This document shows positions 11,825-24,160 of a stretch of DNA of 64,000 nucleotides, in pieces. The notes beneath the pieces are model-generated. The model ran no database searches, was not told where the DNA came from, and was given only the letters and a program-made list of their open reading frames with translations. Origin of the DNA: Calliopsis andreniformis (Eukaryota > Arthropoda > Insecta > Hymenoptera > Andrenidae); NCBI RefSeq assembly GCF_051401765.1, contig NW_027480467.1, positions 496,001 through 560,000 on the forward strand, written 5' to 3'. A program made the position numbers and the translations under genes. The stretch's first letter is position 1. The number at the start of each line of letters is the position of its first letter.

Positions 11825-14023
11825 ATTGAGGACTGAGTATTGAGGATTGAGGATTGAGGATTGAAGATTGAATATTGATGATTGAAGATTGAGGATCGAG
11901 GATTAAGGGCTGAGGATTGAGGACGAGGACTGAGGGTTGAGTATTGATGTTTGAGGTCTGAGGATTGAGGATTGAGGATTGAGAATTGAGGATTGAGGAT
12001 TGAGGATTGAAGATTGGGGATTGGGTGTTGAGGATTGAAGAATGAGGATTGAGGATTGAGGATTGAGGATTGAGGATTGAAGATTGAGTATTGAGGATTG
12101 AAGATTGAGGATTGAGGATTGAGGATTGAGGATTGAGGATTGAGGATTGCGGATAGAAGATTGAGGATTGGGTATTGCGTATTGAACGTTGAGGATTGAG
12201 GATTGATGATTGAGGATTGAGAATTGAGGATTGAGGATTGAGGATTGAAATTGAGGATTGGGTATTGAGGATTGAAGAATGAGGATTGAGGATTGAGGAT
12301 TGAGGATGGAGGATTGAGGATTGAAGACTCAGTATTGGGAATTGAAGGTTGAGGATTGAGGAGTGAGTATTGAAGATTGAGGATTTGGGACCGAGGATTG
12401 AAGATTGAGGATTGAGGATTGAGGATTGAGGATTGAGGATTGAGGATTGAGGATTGAAGATTGAGGATTGGGTATTGAGGATTGAAGAATGAGGATTGAG
12501 GATTGAGGATTGATGATTGAGGATTGAGGATTGAGTATTGAGGTTTGAAGATTGATGATTGAGTATTGAGGATTGAGGATTGAGGATTGAGGATTGCGAA
12601 CTGAGGATTGAGGATTGAGGATTGAAGATTGAGGATTGGGTATTGAGGATTGAAGAATGAGGATTGAAGAATGAGGATTGGGGAATGAGTATTGAGGATT
12701 GAGGATTGAATATTGAGTATTGAGGATTGAATATTGAGGATTGAGGATTGAGGATTGAGGATTGAGGATTGAAGATTGAGTATTGAGGATTGAAGATTGA
12801 GGATTTAGGATTGAGGATTGAGGATTGAGGATTGAGGATTGAGGATTGAAGATTGAGTATCGAGGATTGAAGATTGAGGATTGAGGATTGTGGATTGAGG
12901 ATTGAGGATGAGGGCTGAGGGTTGAGGTTTGGGGTTTGAGGACTAAGGACGGAGGATTGAGGATTGAGAATTGAGGATTGAGGATTGAGGATTGAAGATT
13001 GAGGATTGGGTATTGAGTATTGAAGATTGAAGATTGAGGATTTAGGATTGAGGATTGAGGATTGAGGATTGAGGATTGAGGATTGAAGGTTGAGGACTGA
13101 GGATTGAGGATTGAGGATTGAGGGTTGTGGATTGAAGACGAGGACTGAGGGTTGAATATTTATGTTTGAGGTCTGAGGATTGAGGATTGAGGATTGAGAA
13201 TTGAGGATTGAGGATTGAGGATTGAAGACTGAGTATTGGGTATTGAGGATTGAACATTGAGGATTGAGGATTGAGGATTGAGGATTGAGGATTAAGGATT
13301 GAAGGTTGAATATTGATGAATGAAGGTTGAGGATTGAGGATTGAAGGTCGTGGGTAGAGGATGAGGACTGAGGGTTGAGTATTGATACTTGAGGCCTGAG
13401 GATTGAGGATTGAGGATTGCGAATTAAGGGTTGAGGATTTAAGATTGAGGATTGGGTATTGAGGATTGAAGAATGAGGATTGAGGATTGAGGATTGAGGA
13501 TTGAGGATTGAAGATTGAGTATTGAGGATTGAAGATTGAGGATTTAGGATTGAGGATTGAGGATTGAGGATGGAGGACTGAGGATTGGGTATTGAGGATT
13601 GAACATTGAGGATTGAGGATTGAGGATTGAGGAGCGAAGATTGAGGATTGAGGATTGAGGATTGAGGATTGAGAATTGAGGATTGAGGATTGAGGATTGA
13701 AGATTGAATATTGATGATTGAAGATTGAGGGTTGAGGATTGAGGGTTGTGGGTTGAGGACGATGACTGAGGGTTGAATATTGATGTTTGAGGTCTGAAGA
13801 TTGAGGATTGAGAATTGAGAATTGAGGATTGAGGATTGAAGATTGAGGATTGGGTATTGAGGATTGAAGAATGAGGATTGAGGATTGAGGACTGAGGATT
13901 GAGGATTGAGGATTGAGGATTGAGGATTGAGGATTGAGGATTGAAGATTCAGTATTGAGGATTGAAGATTCAGAATTGACGATTGAGGATTGAACATTGT
14001 GTACTGAGTGTTGAGTGTTGAGT

Positions 14024-14111
14024 GATGAGAATTGATGTTTCTGGGTAGAGATCTGAAGATTGCAGATTGAGCATTGAGTATTGAAAACTGTGAATTGAGG
14101 ATATTCTATTG
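14024..14111 (+). repeat. Alpha word 14, subtype d
   Basis: 6012 bases after word 8. Confidence 0.9.
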
Positions 14112-14972
14112 AGGATTGAGGATTGACAACTGAATGTTGATGACTGAGGGCTGAAGATTGAGGATTCAGGATTGAGGATTCAGAATTGAGGTTTGAGGAC
14201 TGAGGATTGAAGTTTGAAGATTGAGTATTGAGGATTGAAGATTGTGTATTGAGGATTGAGGATTGAGGATTGAGGACTGAGGATGAGTGCTGAGGTTTGA
14301 GGATTGAGGTTTGAGGACTGAGGACTGAGGATTGAGGGTTGAGGATTGAGGATTGAGGATTGAGGATTGAGGATTGAGGATTGAAGACTGAGGATTGAGG
14401 ATAAGGGCTGAGGGTTGAGGATTGAGGTTTGAGAACTGAGGGCACAGGATTGAGGATTGAGAATTGAGGATTGAGGATTGAGGATTGAGGATTGAGGATT
14501 GTGTATAGAGGATTGAAGAATGAGGATTGAGGATTGAGGATTGAGGTTTGAGGACTGAGGACTGAGGATTGAGGATTGAGAATTGAGTATTGAAGATTGA
14601 GGATTGAGGATTGAGGATTGAGGATTGAGGATTGAGGATGAGGGCTGAGGGTTGAAGATTGAGGTTTGAGGACTAAGGGCAGAGGATTGAGGATTGAGAA
14701 TTGAGGATTGAGGATTGACGATTGAATATTGAGGATTGGGTACTGAGGATTGAAGAATCAGGATTGAGGATTGACGATTGAGGATTGAGGATTGAATATT
14801 GAGTATTGAGGATTGAAGATTGACTATTGAGTATTGCGGATTGAGGATTGAGGATTGAGGATTGAGGATTGATGATTGAGTATTGAGGATAGAATGTTGA
14901 GGATTGTGGATTGAGGATTGAGGATTGAGGCTTGAATATTGAGGATTGGGGACTGAGCGTTGAGGGTTGAGT

Positions 14973-15060
14973 GATAAGAATTGATGTTTGTGGATAGAGA
15001 TTTGAAGATTGCAGGTTGAGTATTGAGTATTGAAAACTGAGAATTCATGTTATTCTATTG
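14973..15060 (+). repeat. Alpha word 15, subtype e (left form)
   Basis: 6012 bases after word 9. Confidence 0.9.
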
Positions 15061-15734
15061 AGGATTGAGGATTGACCACTGACTGTTAAGGAATGAGGGC
15101 TGAAGATTGAGGATTCAGGATTGAGGATTCAGGATTGAGGATTCAGGATTGAGGTTTGAGGACTGAGGATTGAGGATTGAGGATTGAGGATTGAGGATTG
15201 AGGATTGAGGATTGAAGACTGAGGATCGTGTATTGAGTATTGAGTATTGAAGATTGAGGATTGACGATTGAGGATTGAGGATTTTGGATTGAAGATTGAG
15301 TATTGAGGATTCAAGATTGAGGTTTGAGGATTGAGGATTGAGGATTGAGGATTGAGGAGTGAAGATTGAGGATTGAGGATTGAGGATTGAGGATTGAGGA
15401 TTGAGGATTGAAGATTGAATATTGATGATTGAAGATTGAGGGTTGAGGATTGAGGGAAGTGGATTGAGGACGAGGACTGAGGGTTGAATATTGATGTTTG
15501 AGGTCTGATGATTGAGGATTGAGGATTGAGAAATGAGGATTGAGGATTGAAGATTGAGGATTGGGTATTGAGGATTGTAGAATGAGGATTGAGGATTGAG
15601 GATTGAGGATTGAGGATTGCAGATTGAGTATTGAGGATCGAAGATTGAGAATTGAGGATTGAGGATTGAACATTGAGGACTGAGGATTGAGGATTGAGGA
15701 TTGAAGATTGGGAACCGAGTGTTGAGGGTAGAGT

Positions 15735-15821
15735 GATGAGAATTGATGTTTGTGGATTGAATTTGAAGATTGGAGAAAGGGGATTGTGTTTTGAAAACTG
15801 TGAATTTAGGATATTCTATTG
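15735..15821 (+). repeat. Alpha word 16, subtype f
   Basis: 6012 bases after word 10, with the same 6-base unit. Confidence 0.88.
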
Positions 15822-16032
15822 AGGATTGAGGATTGACAATTTATTGTTGAGGACTGAGGGCTGAAGATTGAGGATTCAGGATCGATGATTCGGGATTGAG
15901 GTTTGAGGACTGAGGATTGAGGTTTGAGGATTGAGGATTGAGGGTTGACGCTTGAGGATTGAGGATTGGGGATGGAGGATTGACGAGAGAGGACTGAGTG
16001 TTGAGGATTGAGTGTTGAGGATTGATGTTGAG

Positions 16033-16100
16033 GATTGAGATTTGATTATTGAATATTTTGGATCGAGTATTCAACCATGCGAATTCAGTATATTCTAATG
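16033..16100 (+). repeat. Alpha word 17, subtype g (degenerate)
   Basis: 6012 bases after word 11. Confidence 0.75.
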
Positions 16101-17144
16101 AGTATTGAGCATTGAGGATTGATGGTTGAGTATTGAGGATTGATGAATGATTGTTGTGCGTTGAATGTTGAGGATTGAGGATTGAGGATTGAAGATTGAG
16201 TATTGATGATTGAATATTGAGGATTGAGGATTGAGGTTTGAGGATTGAGGACGAGGACTGGCGGTTGAGGATTGAGGTTTGAGGATTGAGTATTGAGGAT
16301 TGAGAATTGAGGATTGAGGATTGAAGACTGAGAATTGAGGATTGAAGATTGAGGATTGAGGATAGAGGATTGAGGATTGACGCTTGAGGATTGAGGGTTG
16401 AGGATGGTGGATTGAGGATTGAGGATTGCAGATTGAGTATTGAGGATTGAAGATGGGCGGATTGAGGATTGAGGATAAGAGATTGAGGATTGGGGACTGA
16501 GGATTCAAGATTGAGGATCGAAGATTGAGAATTGAGGATTGAAGATTGATAATTGAGGATTGAGGACTGAACATTGAGGACTGAGGATTGAGGATTGATG
16601 ATTGAGTATTGAGTATTGAAGATTGAGGATAGAGAATTGTCGATTAAGGATTGAGGATGAGGGCTGAGGGTTGAGGGTTGAGGTTTGTGGACTGAGGACT
16701 GAGGATTGAGGATTGAGAATTGAGGATTGAGGATTGAAGATTGAGGATTAGGTATTGAGGATTGAAGAATGAGGATTGAGGATTGAGGATTGAGGATTGA
16801 GGATTGAGGATTGAAGATTGAGTATTGAGCATTGAATCCTGATAATTGAGGATTGAGGATTGAGGATTGAGGATTGAGGATTGAATATTTAGAATTGAGA
16901 ATTGAGGATGAGGGCTGAGGGTTGAGGATTGAGGTTTGAGGAACGAGGATTGAGGGTTGAGGATTGAGGACTGAGGACTGACGATTGAGTATTGAGGATT
17001 GAGGATTGATTACAGAGGATTGAGGATTGAGGATTGAGGATTGAGGATTGGGGATTCAGTATTGAAGATTCAGTATTGAGGATTGAAGATTGAGAATTGA
17101 AGATTGAGGATTGAACATTGAGGACTGAGCGTTCAGGGTTGAGT

Positions 17145-17232
17145 GATGAGAATTGATGTTTGTGGATAGAGATTTGAAGATTGCAGATTGAGTATTGAGT
17201 ATTGAAAACTGTGAATTGAGGATATTCTATTG
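17145..17232 (+). repeat. Alpha word 18, subtype h
   Basis: 6012 bases after word 12. Confidence 0.9.
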
Positions 17233-17570
17233 CGGATTGAGGATTGACAACAGATTGTTGTGGACTGAGGGCTGAAGATTGAGGATGCAGGATTGAGGAT
17301 TCAGAATTGAGGTTTGAGTACTGAGGATTGAGGTTTGAAGATTGAGTATTGAGGATTGAAGATTGAGTATTGAGGATTGAGGATTGAGGATTGAGGATTG
17401 AGGATGAGTGCTGAGGTTTGAGGATTGAGGTTTGAGGATAGAGGACTGAGGATTGAGGGTTGAGAATTGAGGATTGAGGATTGAAGATTGAAGACTGAGG
17501 ATTGAGGATTGAGGATTGAGGATTGAGGTTTGAAGATTGAGGATTGGGGACTGAGTGTTGAGTGTTGAGT

Positions 17571-17658
17571 GATGAGAATTTATGTTTGTGGATAGAGATT
17601 TGAAGATTGCAGGCTGAGTATTGAGTATTGAAACCTGTCCATTGAGGATATTCTATTG
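17571..17658 (+). repeat. Alpha word 19, subtype i
   Basis: 6012 bases after word 13. Confidence 0.9.
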
Positions 17659-17797
17659 AGGATTGAGGATTCACAACTGATTGTTGAGGTCTGAGGGCTG
17701 AAGATTGAACGCTCAGGATTGTGGATTCAGGATTGAGGTTTGAGGACTGAGGATTGAGGATTCAGTATTGAGGATTGAGGATTGAGGATTGAGGATT

Positions 17798-17836
17798 GAT
17801 AGTTGAGGATTGCGTATTGAGGATAAAACATTGAGG
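17798..17836 (+). repeat. Omega word, left form
   Basis: 6012 bases after the first copy. Confidence 0.85.
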
Positions 17837-20064
17837 ATTGAGGACTGAGTATTGAGGATTGAGGATTGAGGATTGAAGATTGAATATTGATGATTGAAGA
17901 TTGAGGATCGAGGATTAAGGGCTGAGGATTGAGGACGAGGACTGAGGGTTGAGTATTGATGTTTGAGGTCTGAGGATTGAGGATTGAGGATTGAGAATTG
18001 AGGATTGAGGATTGAGGATTGAAGATTGGGGATTGGGTGTTGAGGATTGAAGAATGAGGATTGAGGATTGAGGATTGAGGATTGAGGATTGAAGATTGAG
18101 TATTGAGGATTGAAGATTGAGGATTGAGGATTGAGGATTGAGGATTGAGGATTGAGGATTGCGGATAGAAGATTGAGGATTGGGTATTGCGTATTGAACG
18201 TTGAGGATTGAGGATTGATGATTGAGGATTGAGAATTGAGGATTGAGGATTGAGGATTGAAATTGAGGATTGGGTATTGAGGATTGAAGAATGAGGATTG
18301 AGGATTGAGGATTGAGGATGGAGGATTGAGGATTGAAGACTCAGTATTGGGAATTGAAGGTTGAGGATTGAGGAGTGAGTATTGAAGATTGAGGATTTGG
18401 GACCGAGGATTGAAGATTGAGGATTGAGGATTGAGGATTGAGGATTGAGGATTGAGGATTGAGGATTGAAGATTGAGGATTGGGTATTGAGGATTGAAGA
18501 ATGAGGATTGAGGATTGAGGATTGATGATTGAGGATTGAGGATTGAGTATTGAGGTTTGAAGATTGATGATTGAGTATTGAGGATTGAGGATTGAGGATT
18601 GAGGATTGCGAACTGAGGATTGAGGATTGAGGATTGAAGATTGAGGATTGGGTATTGAGGATTGAAGAATGAGGATTGAAGAATGAGGATTGGGGAATGA
18701 GTATTGAGGATTGAGGATTGAATATTGAGTATTGAGGATTGAATATTGAGGATTGAGGATTGAGGATTGAGGATTGAGGATTGAAGATTGAGTATTGAGG
18801 ATTGAAGATTGAGGATTTAGGATTGAGGATTGAGGATTGAGGATTGAGGATTGAGGATTGAAGATTGAGTATCGAGGATTGAAGATTGAGGATTGAGGAT
18901 TGTGGATTGAGGATTGAGGATGAGGGCTGAGGGTTGAGGTTTGGGGTTTGAGGACTAAGGACGGAGGATTGAGGATTGAGAATTGAGGATTGAGGATTGA
19001 GGATTGAAGATTGAGGATTGGGTATTGAGTATTGAAGATTGAAGATTGAGGATTTAGGATTGAGGATTGAGGATTGAGGATTGAGGATTGAGGATTGAAG
19101 GTTGAGGACTGAGGATTGAGGATTGAGGATTGAGGGTTGTGGATTGAAGACGAGGACTGAGGGTTGAATATTTATGTTTGAGGTCTGAGGATTGAGGATT
19201 GAGGATTGAGAATTGAGGATTGAGGATTGAGGATTGAAGACTGAGTATTGGGTATTGAGGATTGAACATTGAGGATTGAGGATTGAGGATTGAGGATTGA
19301 GGATTAAGGATTGAAGGTTGAATATTGATGAATGAAGGTTGAGGATTGAGGATTGAAGGTCGTGGGTAGAGGATGAGGACTGAGGGTTGAGTATTGATAC
19401 TTGAGGCCTGAGGATTGAGGATTGAGGATTGCGAATTAAGGGTTGAGGATTTAAGATTGAGGATTGGGTATTGAGGATTGAAGAATGAGGATTGAGGATT
19501 GAGGATTGAGGATTGAGGATTGAAGATTGAGTATTGAGGATTGAAGATTGAGTGTTGACAATTGAGGATTGAGGATTGAGGATTGAAGATTGAGTATTGA
19601 GGACTCAAGGTTGAAGATTGAGGATTGAGGATTGAGGTTTGAATACTGAGGATTTAGGGTTGAGTGTTGAGGATTGAGGATTGACGCTTGAGGATTGAGG
19701 ATTGAGGATGGAGGATTGAAGAGTGAGGACTGAGTGTTGAGGATTGAGTGTTGAGGATTGAGGATTGAGGATTGAGGATTGAGGATTGAGAATTGAGGAT
19801 TGAGGATTGAGGATTGAAGATTGAGGATTGGGTATTGAGGATTGAAGAATGAGGATTGAGATTTGAGGATTGAGGATTGAGGATCGAAGATTGAGTATTG
19901 AGCATTGAAGCCTGACGTTTGAGGATTGAGGATTGAGGATTGAGGTTTGAGGATGGAGGATTGAAGATTGAGTATTGAGGATTGAAGATTGAGGATCGAG
20001 GATTGAGGATTGAGTATTGAGGATTGAAGATTGAGGATTGGGGACTGAGTGTTAAGGGTTGAAT

Positions 20065-20152
20065 GATGAGAATTGATGTTTGTGGATAGAGATTTGAAGA
20101 CTCCAGATTGAGTATTGAGTATTGAAAACTGTGAAATGATTATATTCTATTG
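20065..20152 (+). repeat. Alpha word 20, subtype c
   Basis: 13191 bases after word 7. Confidence 0.9.
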
Positions 20153-21202
20153 AGGATTGAGAATTGACAACTGACTGTTGAGGACTGAGGTCTGAAGATT
20201 GAGGATTCAGGATTGAGGATTCAGGTTTGAGGTTTGAGGACTGAGGATTGAGGATTGAGGATTGAGGATTGTGGATTGAGGATTGAGGATTGAAGACTGA
20301 GGATTGAGGATGAGGGCTGAGGGTTGAGGATTGAGATTTGAGGACTGAGGGCAGAGGATTGAGGATTGAGAATTGAGGATTGAGGATTGAGAATTGAAGG
20401 TTGAATATTGATGAATGGAGATTGAGGATTGAGGATTGTGGGTTGCGGATTGAGAACGAGGACTGAGGGTTGAGTGTTGATGCCTGAGGTCTGAGGATTG
20501 AGGATTTAGGATTGCGAACTGAGGATTGAGGATTGAGGATTGAAGATTGAGGATTGGGTATTGAGGATTGAAGAATGAGGATTGAAGAATGAGGATGGGG
20601 GAATGAGTATTGAGGATTGAGGATTGAATATTGAGTATTGAGGATTGAATATTGAGGATTGAGGATTGAGGATTGAGGATTGAGGATTGAAGATTGAGTA
20701 TTGAGGATTGAAGATTGAGGATTTAGGATTGAGGATTGAGGATTGAGGATGGAGGACTGAGGATTGGGTATTGAGGATTGAACATTGAGGATTGAGGATT
20801 GAGGATTGAGGAGCGAAGATTGAGGATTGAGGATTGAGGATTGAGGATTGAGAATTGAGGATTGAGGATTGAGGATTGAAGATTGAATATTGATGATTGA
20901 AGATTGAGGGTTGAGGATTGAGGGTTGTGGGTTGAGGACGATGACTGAGGGTTGAATATTGATGTTTGAGGTCTGAAGATTGAGGATTGAGAATTGAGAA
21001 TTGAGGATTGAGGATTGAAGATTGAGGATTGGGTATTGAGGATTGAAGAATGAGGATTGAGGATTGAGGACTGAGGATTGAGGATTGAGGATTGAGGATT
21101 GAGGATTGAGGATTGAGGATTGAAGATTCAGTATTGAGGATTGAAGATTCAGAATTGACGATTGAGGATTGAACATTGTGTACTGAGTGTTGAGTGTTGA
21201 GT

Positions 21203-21290
21203 GATGAGAATTGATGTTTCTGGGTAGAGATCTGAAGATTGCAGATTGAGCATTGAGTATTGAAAACTGTGAATTGAGGATATTCTATTG
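21203..21290 (+). repeat. Alpha word 21, subtype d
   Basis: 13191 bases after word 8. Confidence 0.9.
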
Positions 21291-21907
21291 AGGATTGAGG
21301 ATTGACAACTGAATGTTGATGACTGAGGGCTGAAGATTGAGGATTCAGGATTGAGGATTCAGAATTGAGGTTTGAGGACTGAGGATTGAAGTTTGAAGAT
21401 TGAGTATTGAGGATTGAAGATTGTGTATTGAGGATTGAGGATTGAGGATTGAGGATTGAGGATGAGTGCTGAGGTTTGAGGATTGAGGTTTGAGGACTGA
21501 GGACTGAGGATTGAGGGTTGAGGATTGAGGATTGAGGATTGAGGATTGAGGATTGAGGATTGAGGATTGAGGATGAGGGCTGAGGGTTGAAGATTGAGGT
21601 TTGAGGACTAAGGGCAGAGGATTGAGGATTGAGAATTGAGGATTGAGGATTGAGGATTGAATATTGAGGATTGGGTACTGAGGATTGAAGAATCAGGATT
21701 GAGGATTGACGATTGAGGATTGAGGATTGAATATTGAGTATTGAGGATTGAAGATTGACTATTGAGTATTGCGGATTGAGGATTGGGGATTGAGGATTGA
21801 GGATTGATGATTGAGTATTGAGGATAGAATGTTGAGGATTGTGGATTGAGGATTGAGGATTGAGGCTTGAATATTGAGGATTGGGGACTGAGCGTTGAGG
21901 GTTGAGT

Positions 21908-21995
21908 GATAAGAATTGATGTTTGTGGATAGAGATTTGAAGATTGCAGGTTGAGTATTGAGTATTGAAAACTGAGAATTCATGTTATTCTATTG
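21908..21995 (+). repeat. Alpha word 22, subtype e (left form)
   Basis: 6935 bases after word 15; the last copy of the GATAAGAA form. Confidence 0.9.
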
Positions 21996-22669
21996 AGGAT
22001 TGAGGATTGACCACTGACTGTTAAGGAATGAGGGCTGAAGATTGAGGATTCAGGATTGAGGATTCAGGATTGAGGATTCAGGATTGAGGTTTGAGGACTG
22101 AGGATTGAGGATTGAGGATTGAGGATTGAGGATTGAGGATTGAGGATTGAAGACTGAGGATCGTGTATTGAGTATTGAGTATTGAAGATTGAGGATTGAC
22201 GATTGAGGATTGAGGATTTTGGATTGAAGATTGAGTATTGAGGATTCAAGATTGAGGTTTGAGGATAGAGGATTGAGGATTGAGGATTGAGGAGTGAAGA
22301 TTGAGGATTGAGGATTGAGGATTGAGGATTGAGGATTGAGGATTGAAGATTGAATATTGATGATTGAAGATTGAGGGTTGAGGATTGAGGGAAGTGGATT
22401 GAGGACGAGGACTGAGGGTTGAATATTGATGTTTGAGGTCTGATGATTGAGGATTGAGGATTGAGAAATGAGGATTGAGGATTGAAGATTGAGGATTGGG
22501 TATTGAGGATTGTAGAATGAGGATTGAGGATTGAGGATTGAGGATTGAGGATTGCAGATTGAGTATTGAGGATCGAAGATTGAGAATTGAGGATTGAGGA
22601 TTGAACATTGAGGACTGAGGATTGAGGATTGAGGATTGAAGATTGAGAACCGAGTGTTGAGGGTAGAGT

Positions 22670-22756
22670 GATGAGAATTGATGTTTGTGGATTGAATTTG
22701 AAGATTGGAGAAAGGGGATTGTGTTTTGAAAACTGTGAATTTAGGATATTCTATTG
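22670..22756 (+). repeat. Alpha word 23, subtype f
   Basis: 6935 bases after word 16. Confidence 0.88.
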
Positions 22757-22967
22757 AGGATTGAGGATTGACAATTTATTGTTGAGGACTGAGGGCTGAA
22801 GATTGAGGATTCAGGATTGATGATTCGGGATTGAGGTTTGAGGACTGAGGATTGAGGTTTGAGGATTGAGGATTGAGGGTTGACGCTTGAGGATTGAGGA
22901 TTGGGGATGGAGGATTGACGAGAGAGGACTGAGTGTTGAGGATTGAGTGTTGAGGATTGATGTTGAG

Positions 22968-23035
22968 GATTGAGATTTGATTATTGAATATTTTTGATCG
23001 AGTATTCAACCATGAGAATTCAGTATATTCTAATG
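22968..23035 (+). repeat. Alpha word 24, subtype g (degenerate)
   Basis: 6935 bases after word 17, with GAGAATTC in place of GCGAATTC. Confidence 0.75.
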
Positions 23036-24072
23036 AGTATTGAGCATTGAGGATTGATGGTTGAGTATTGAGGATTGATGAATGATTGTTGTGCGTTGAA
23101 TGTTGAGGATTGAGGATTGAGGATGGAAGATTGAGTATTGATGATTGAATATTGAGGATTGAGGATTGAGGTTTGAGGATTGAGGACGAGGACTGGCGGT
23201 TGAGGATTGAGGTTTGAGGATTGAGTATTGAGGATTGAGAATTGAGGATTGAGGATTGAAGACTGAGAATTGAGGATTGAAGATTGAGGATTGAGGATAG
23301 AGGATTGAGGATTGACGCTTGAGGATTGAGGGTTGAGGATGGTGGATTGAGGATTGAGGATTGCAGATTGAGTATTGAGGATTGAAGATGGGCGGATTGA
23401 GGATTGAGGATAAGAGATTGAGGATTGGGGACTGAGGATTCAAGATTGAGGATCGAAGATTGAGAATTGAGGATTGAAGATTGATAATTGAGGATTGAGG
23501 ACTGAACATTGAGGACTGAGGATTGAGGATTGATGATTGAGTATTGAGTATTGAAGATTGAGGATAGAGAATTGTCGATTAAGGATTGAGGATGAGGGCT
23601 GAGGGTTGAGGGTTGAGGTTTGTGGACTGAGGACTGAGGATTGAGGATTGAGAATTGAGGATTGAGGATTGAAGATTGAGGATTAGGTATTGAGGATTGA
23701 AGAATGAGGATTGAGGATTGAGGATTGAGGATTGAGGATTGAGGATTGAAGATTGAGTATTGAGCATTGAAGCCTGATAATTGAGGATTGAGGATTGAGG
23801 ATTGAGGATTGAGGATTGAATATTTAGAATTGAGAATTGAGGATGAGGGCTGAGGGTTGAGGATTGAGGTTTGAGGAACGAGGATTGAGGGTTCAGGATT
23901 GAGGACTGAGGACTGACGATTGAGTATTGAGGATTGAGGATTGATTACAGAGGATTGAGGATTGAGGATTGATGATTGAGTATTGAGGATAGAAGGTTGA
24001 GTATTGTGGATTGAGGATTGAGGATTGAGGCTTGAATATTGAGGATTGGGGACTGGGCGTTGAGGGTTGAGT

Positions 24073-24160
24073 GATGAGAATTGATGTTTGTGGATAGAGA
24101 TTTGAAGATTGCAGGTTGAGTATTGAGTATTGAAAACTGTGAATTCATGTTATTCTATTG
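24073..24160 (+). repeat. Alpha word 25, subtype e (right form)
   Basis: First copy with GATGAGAA and GTGAATTCATG instead of the left form. Confidence 0.9.

Larger units (their letters stand above)
7490..13500 (+). repeat. Higher-order unit U, copy 1 (6012-base period)
   Basis: Sequence from about 7490 recurs 6012 bases downstream. Alpha words in order are d, e, f, g, h, i, then about 2.4 kb without an alpha word. The stretch 12596-13480 is itself a partial copy of unit A (offset 7179 from 5417). The left junction falls in a run of consensus heptamers around 13482-13510 in the second copy, where an A-type context switches to the GAAGATT-GAGTATT context of 7497. The longest stop-free - strand frame of the window (11715-13997) crosses this unit but is not interpreted as a gene. 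Confidence 0.88.
13502..19512 (+). repeat. Higher-order unit U, copy 2
   Basis: Alpha words d, e, f, g, h, i all sit exactly 6012 bases after their partners in copy 1 (for example 8961 to 14973 and 11559 to 17571). Substitutions against copy 1 are very rare. One visible difference is at about 15886, where copy 1 has GATCCAT and this copy GATCGAT. The 18608-19500 part is again an A-type fragment and runs on, without a visible break, into the A-type segment that follows. Confidence 0.9.
19513..21540 (+). repeat. Partial unit A, copy 3
   Basis: This matches 6322-8349 at an offset of 13191 and carries alpha words c and d. It resembles copy 2 rather than copy 1, because it has the 252- and 63-base segments that copy 1 lacks. 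A few private changes are visible, for example GAGATTT near 20334 where copy 2 has GAGGTTT. The right edge is a deletion junction at about 21530-21569. Confidence 0.88.
21541..23955 (+). repeat. Truncated unit U, copy 3
   Basis: This matches 14606-17020 at an offset of 6935 and carries alpha words e, f, g. At its left end 244 bases present at about 14390-14634 are missing (34 heptamers plus one 6-base unit), joining two runs of consensus heptamers. At its right end, about 23950, the match stops just after GATTACA GAGGATT and the sequence jumps back to material like that at 21800. The words h and i of a complete unit are absent. Confidence 0.87.

Noticed and set aside
11715..13997. 760-codon open frame on the - strand and about seventy shorter ones, rich in Ser, Asn, Gln, Ile and Leu
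   Set aside because: The consensus heptamer has no stop in any - strand frame, so frames run until a variant such as CAGGATT, TAGGATT or TTCTATT makes one. Many starts are TTG, and overlapping frames read the same peptide. There is no upstream signal, domain or codon bias.
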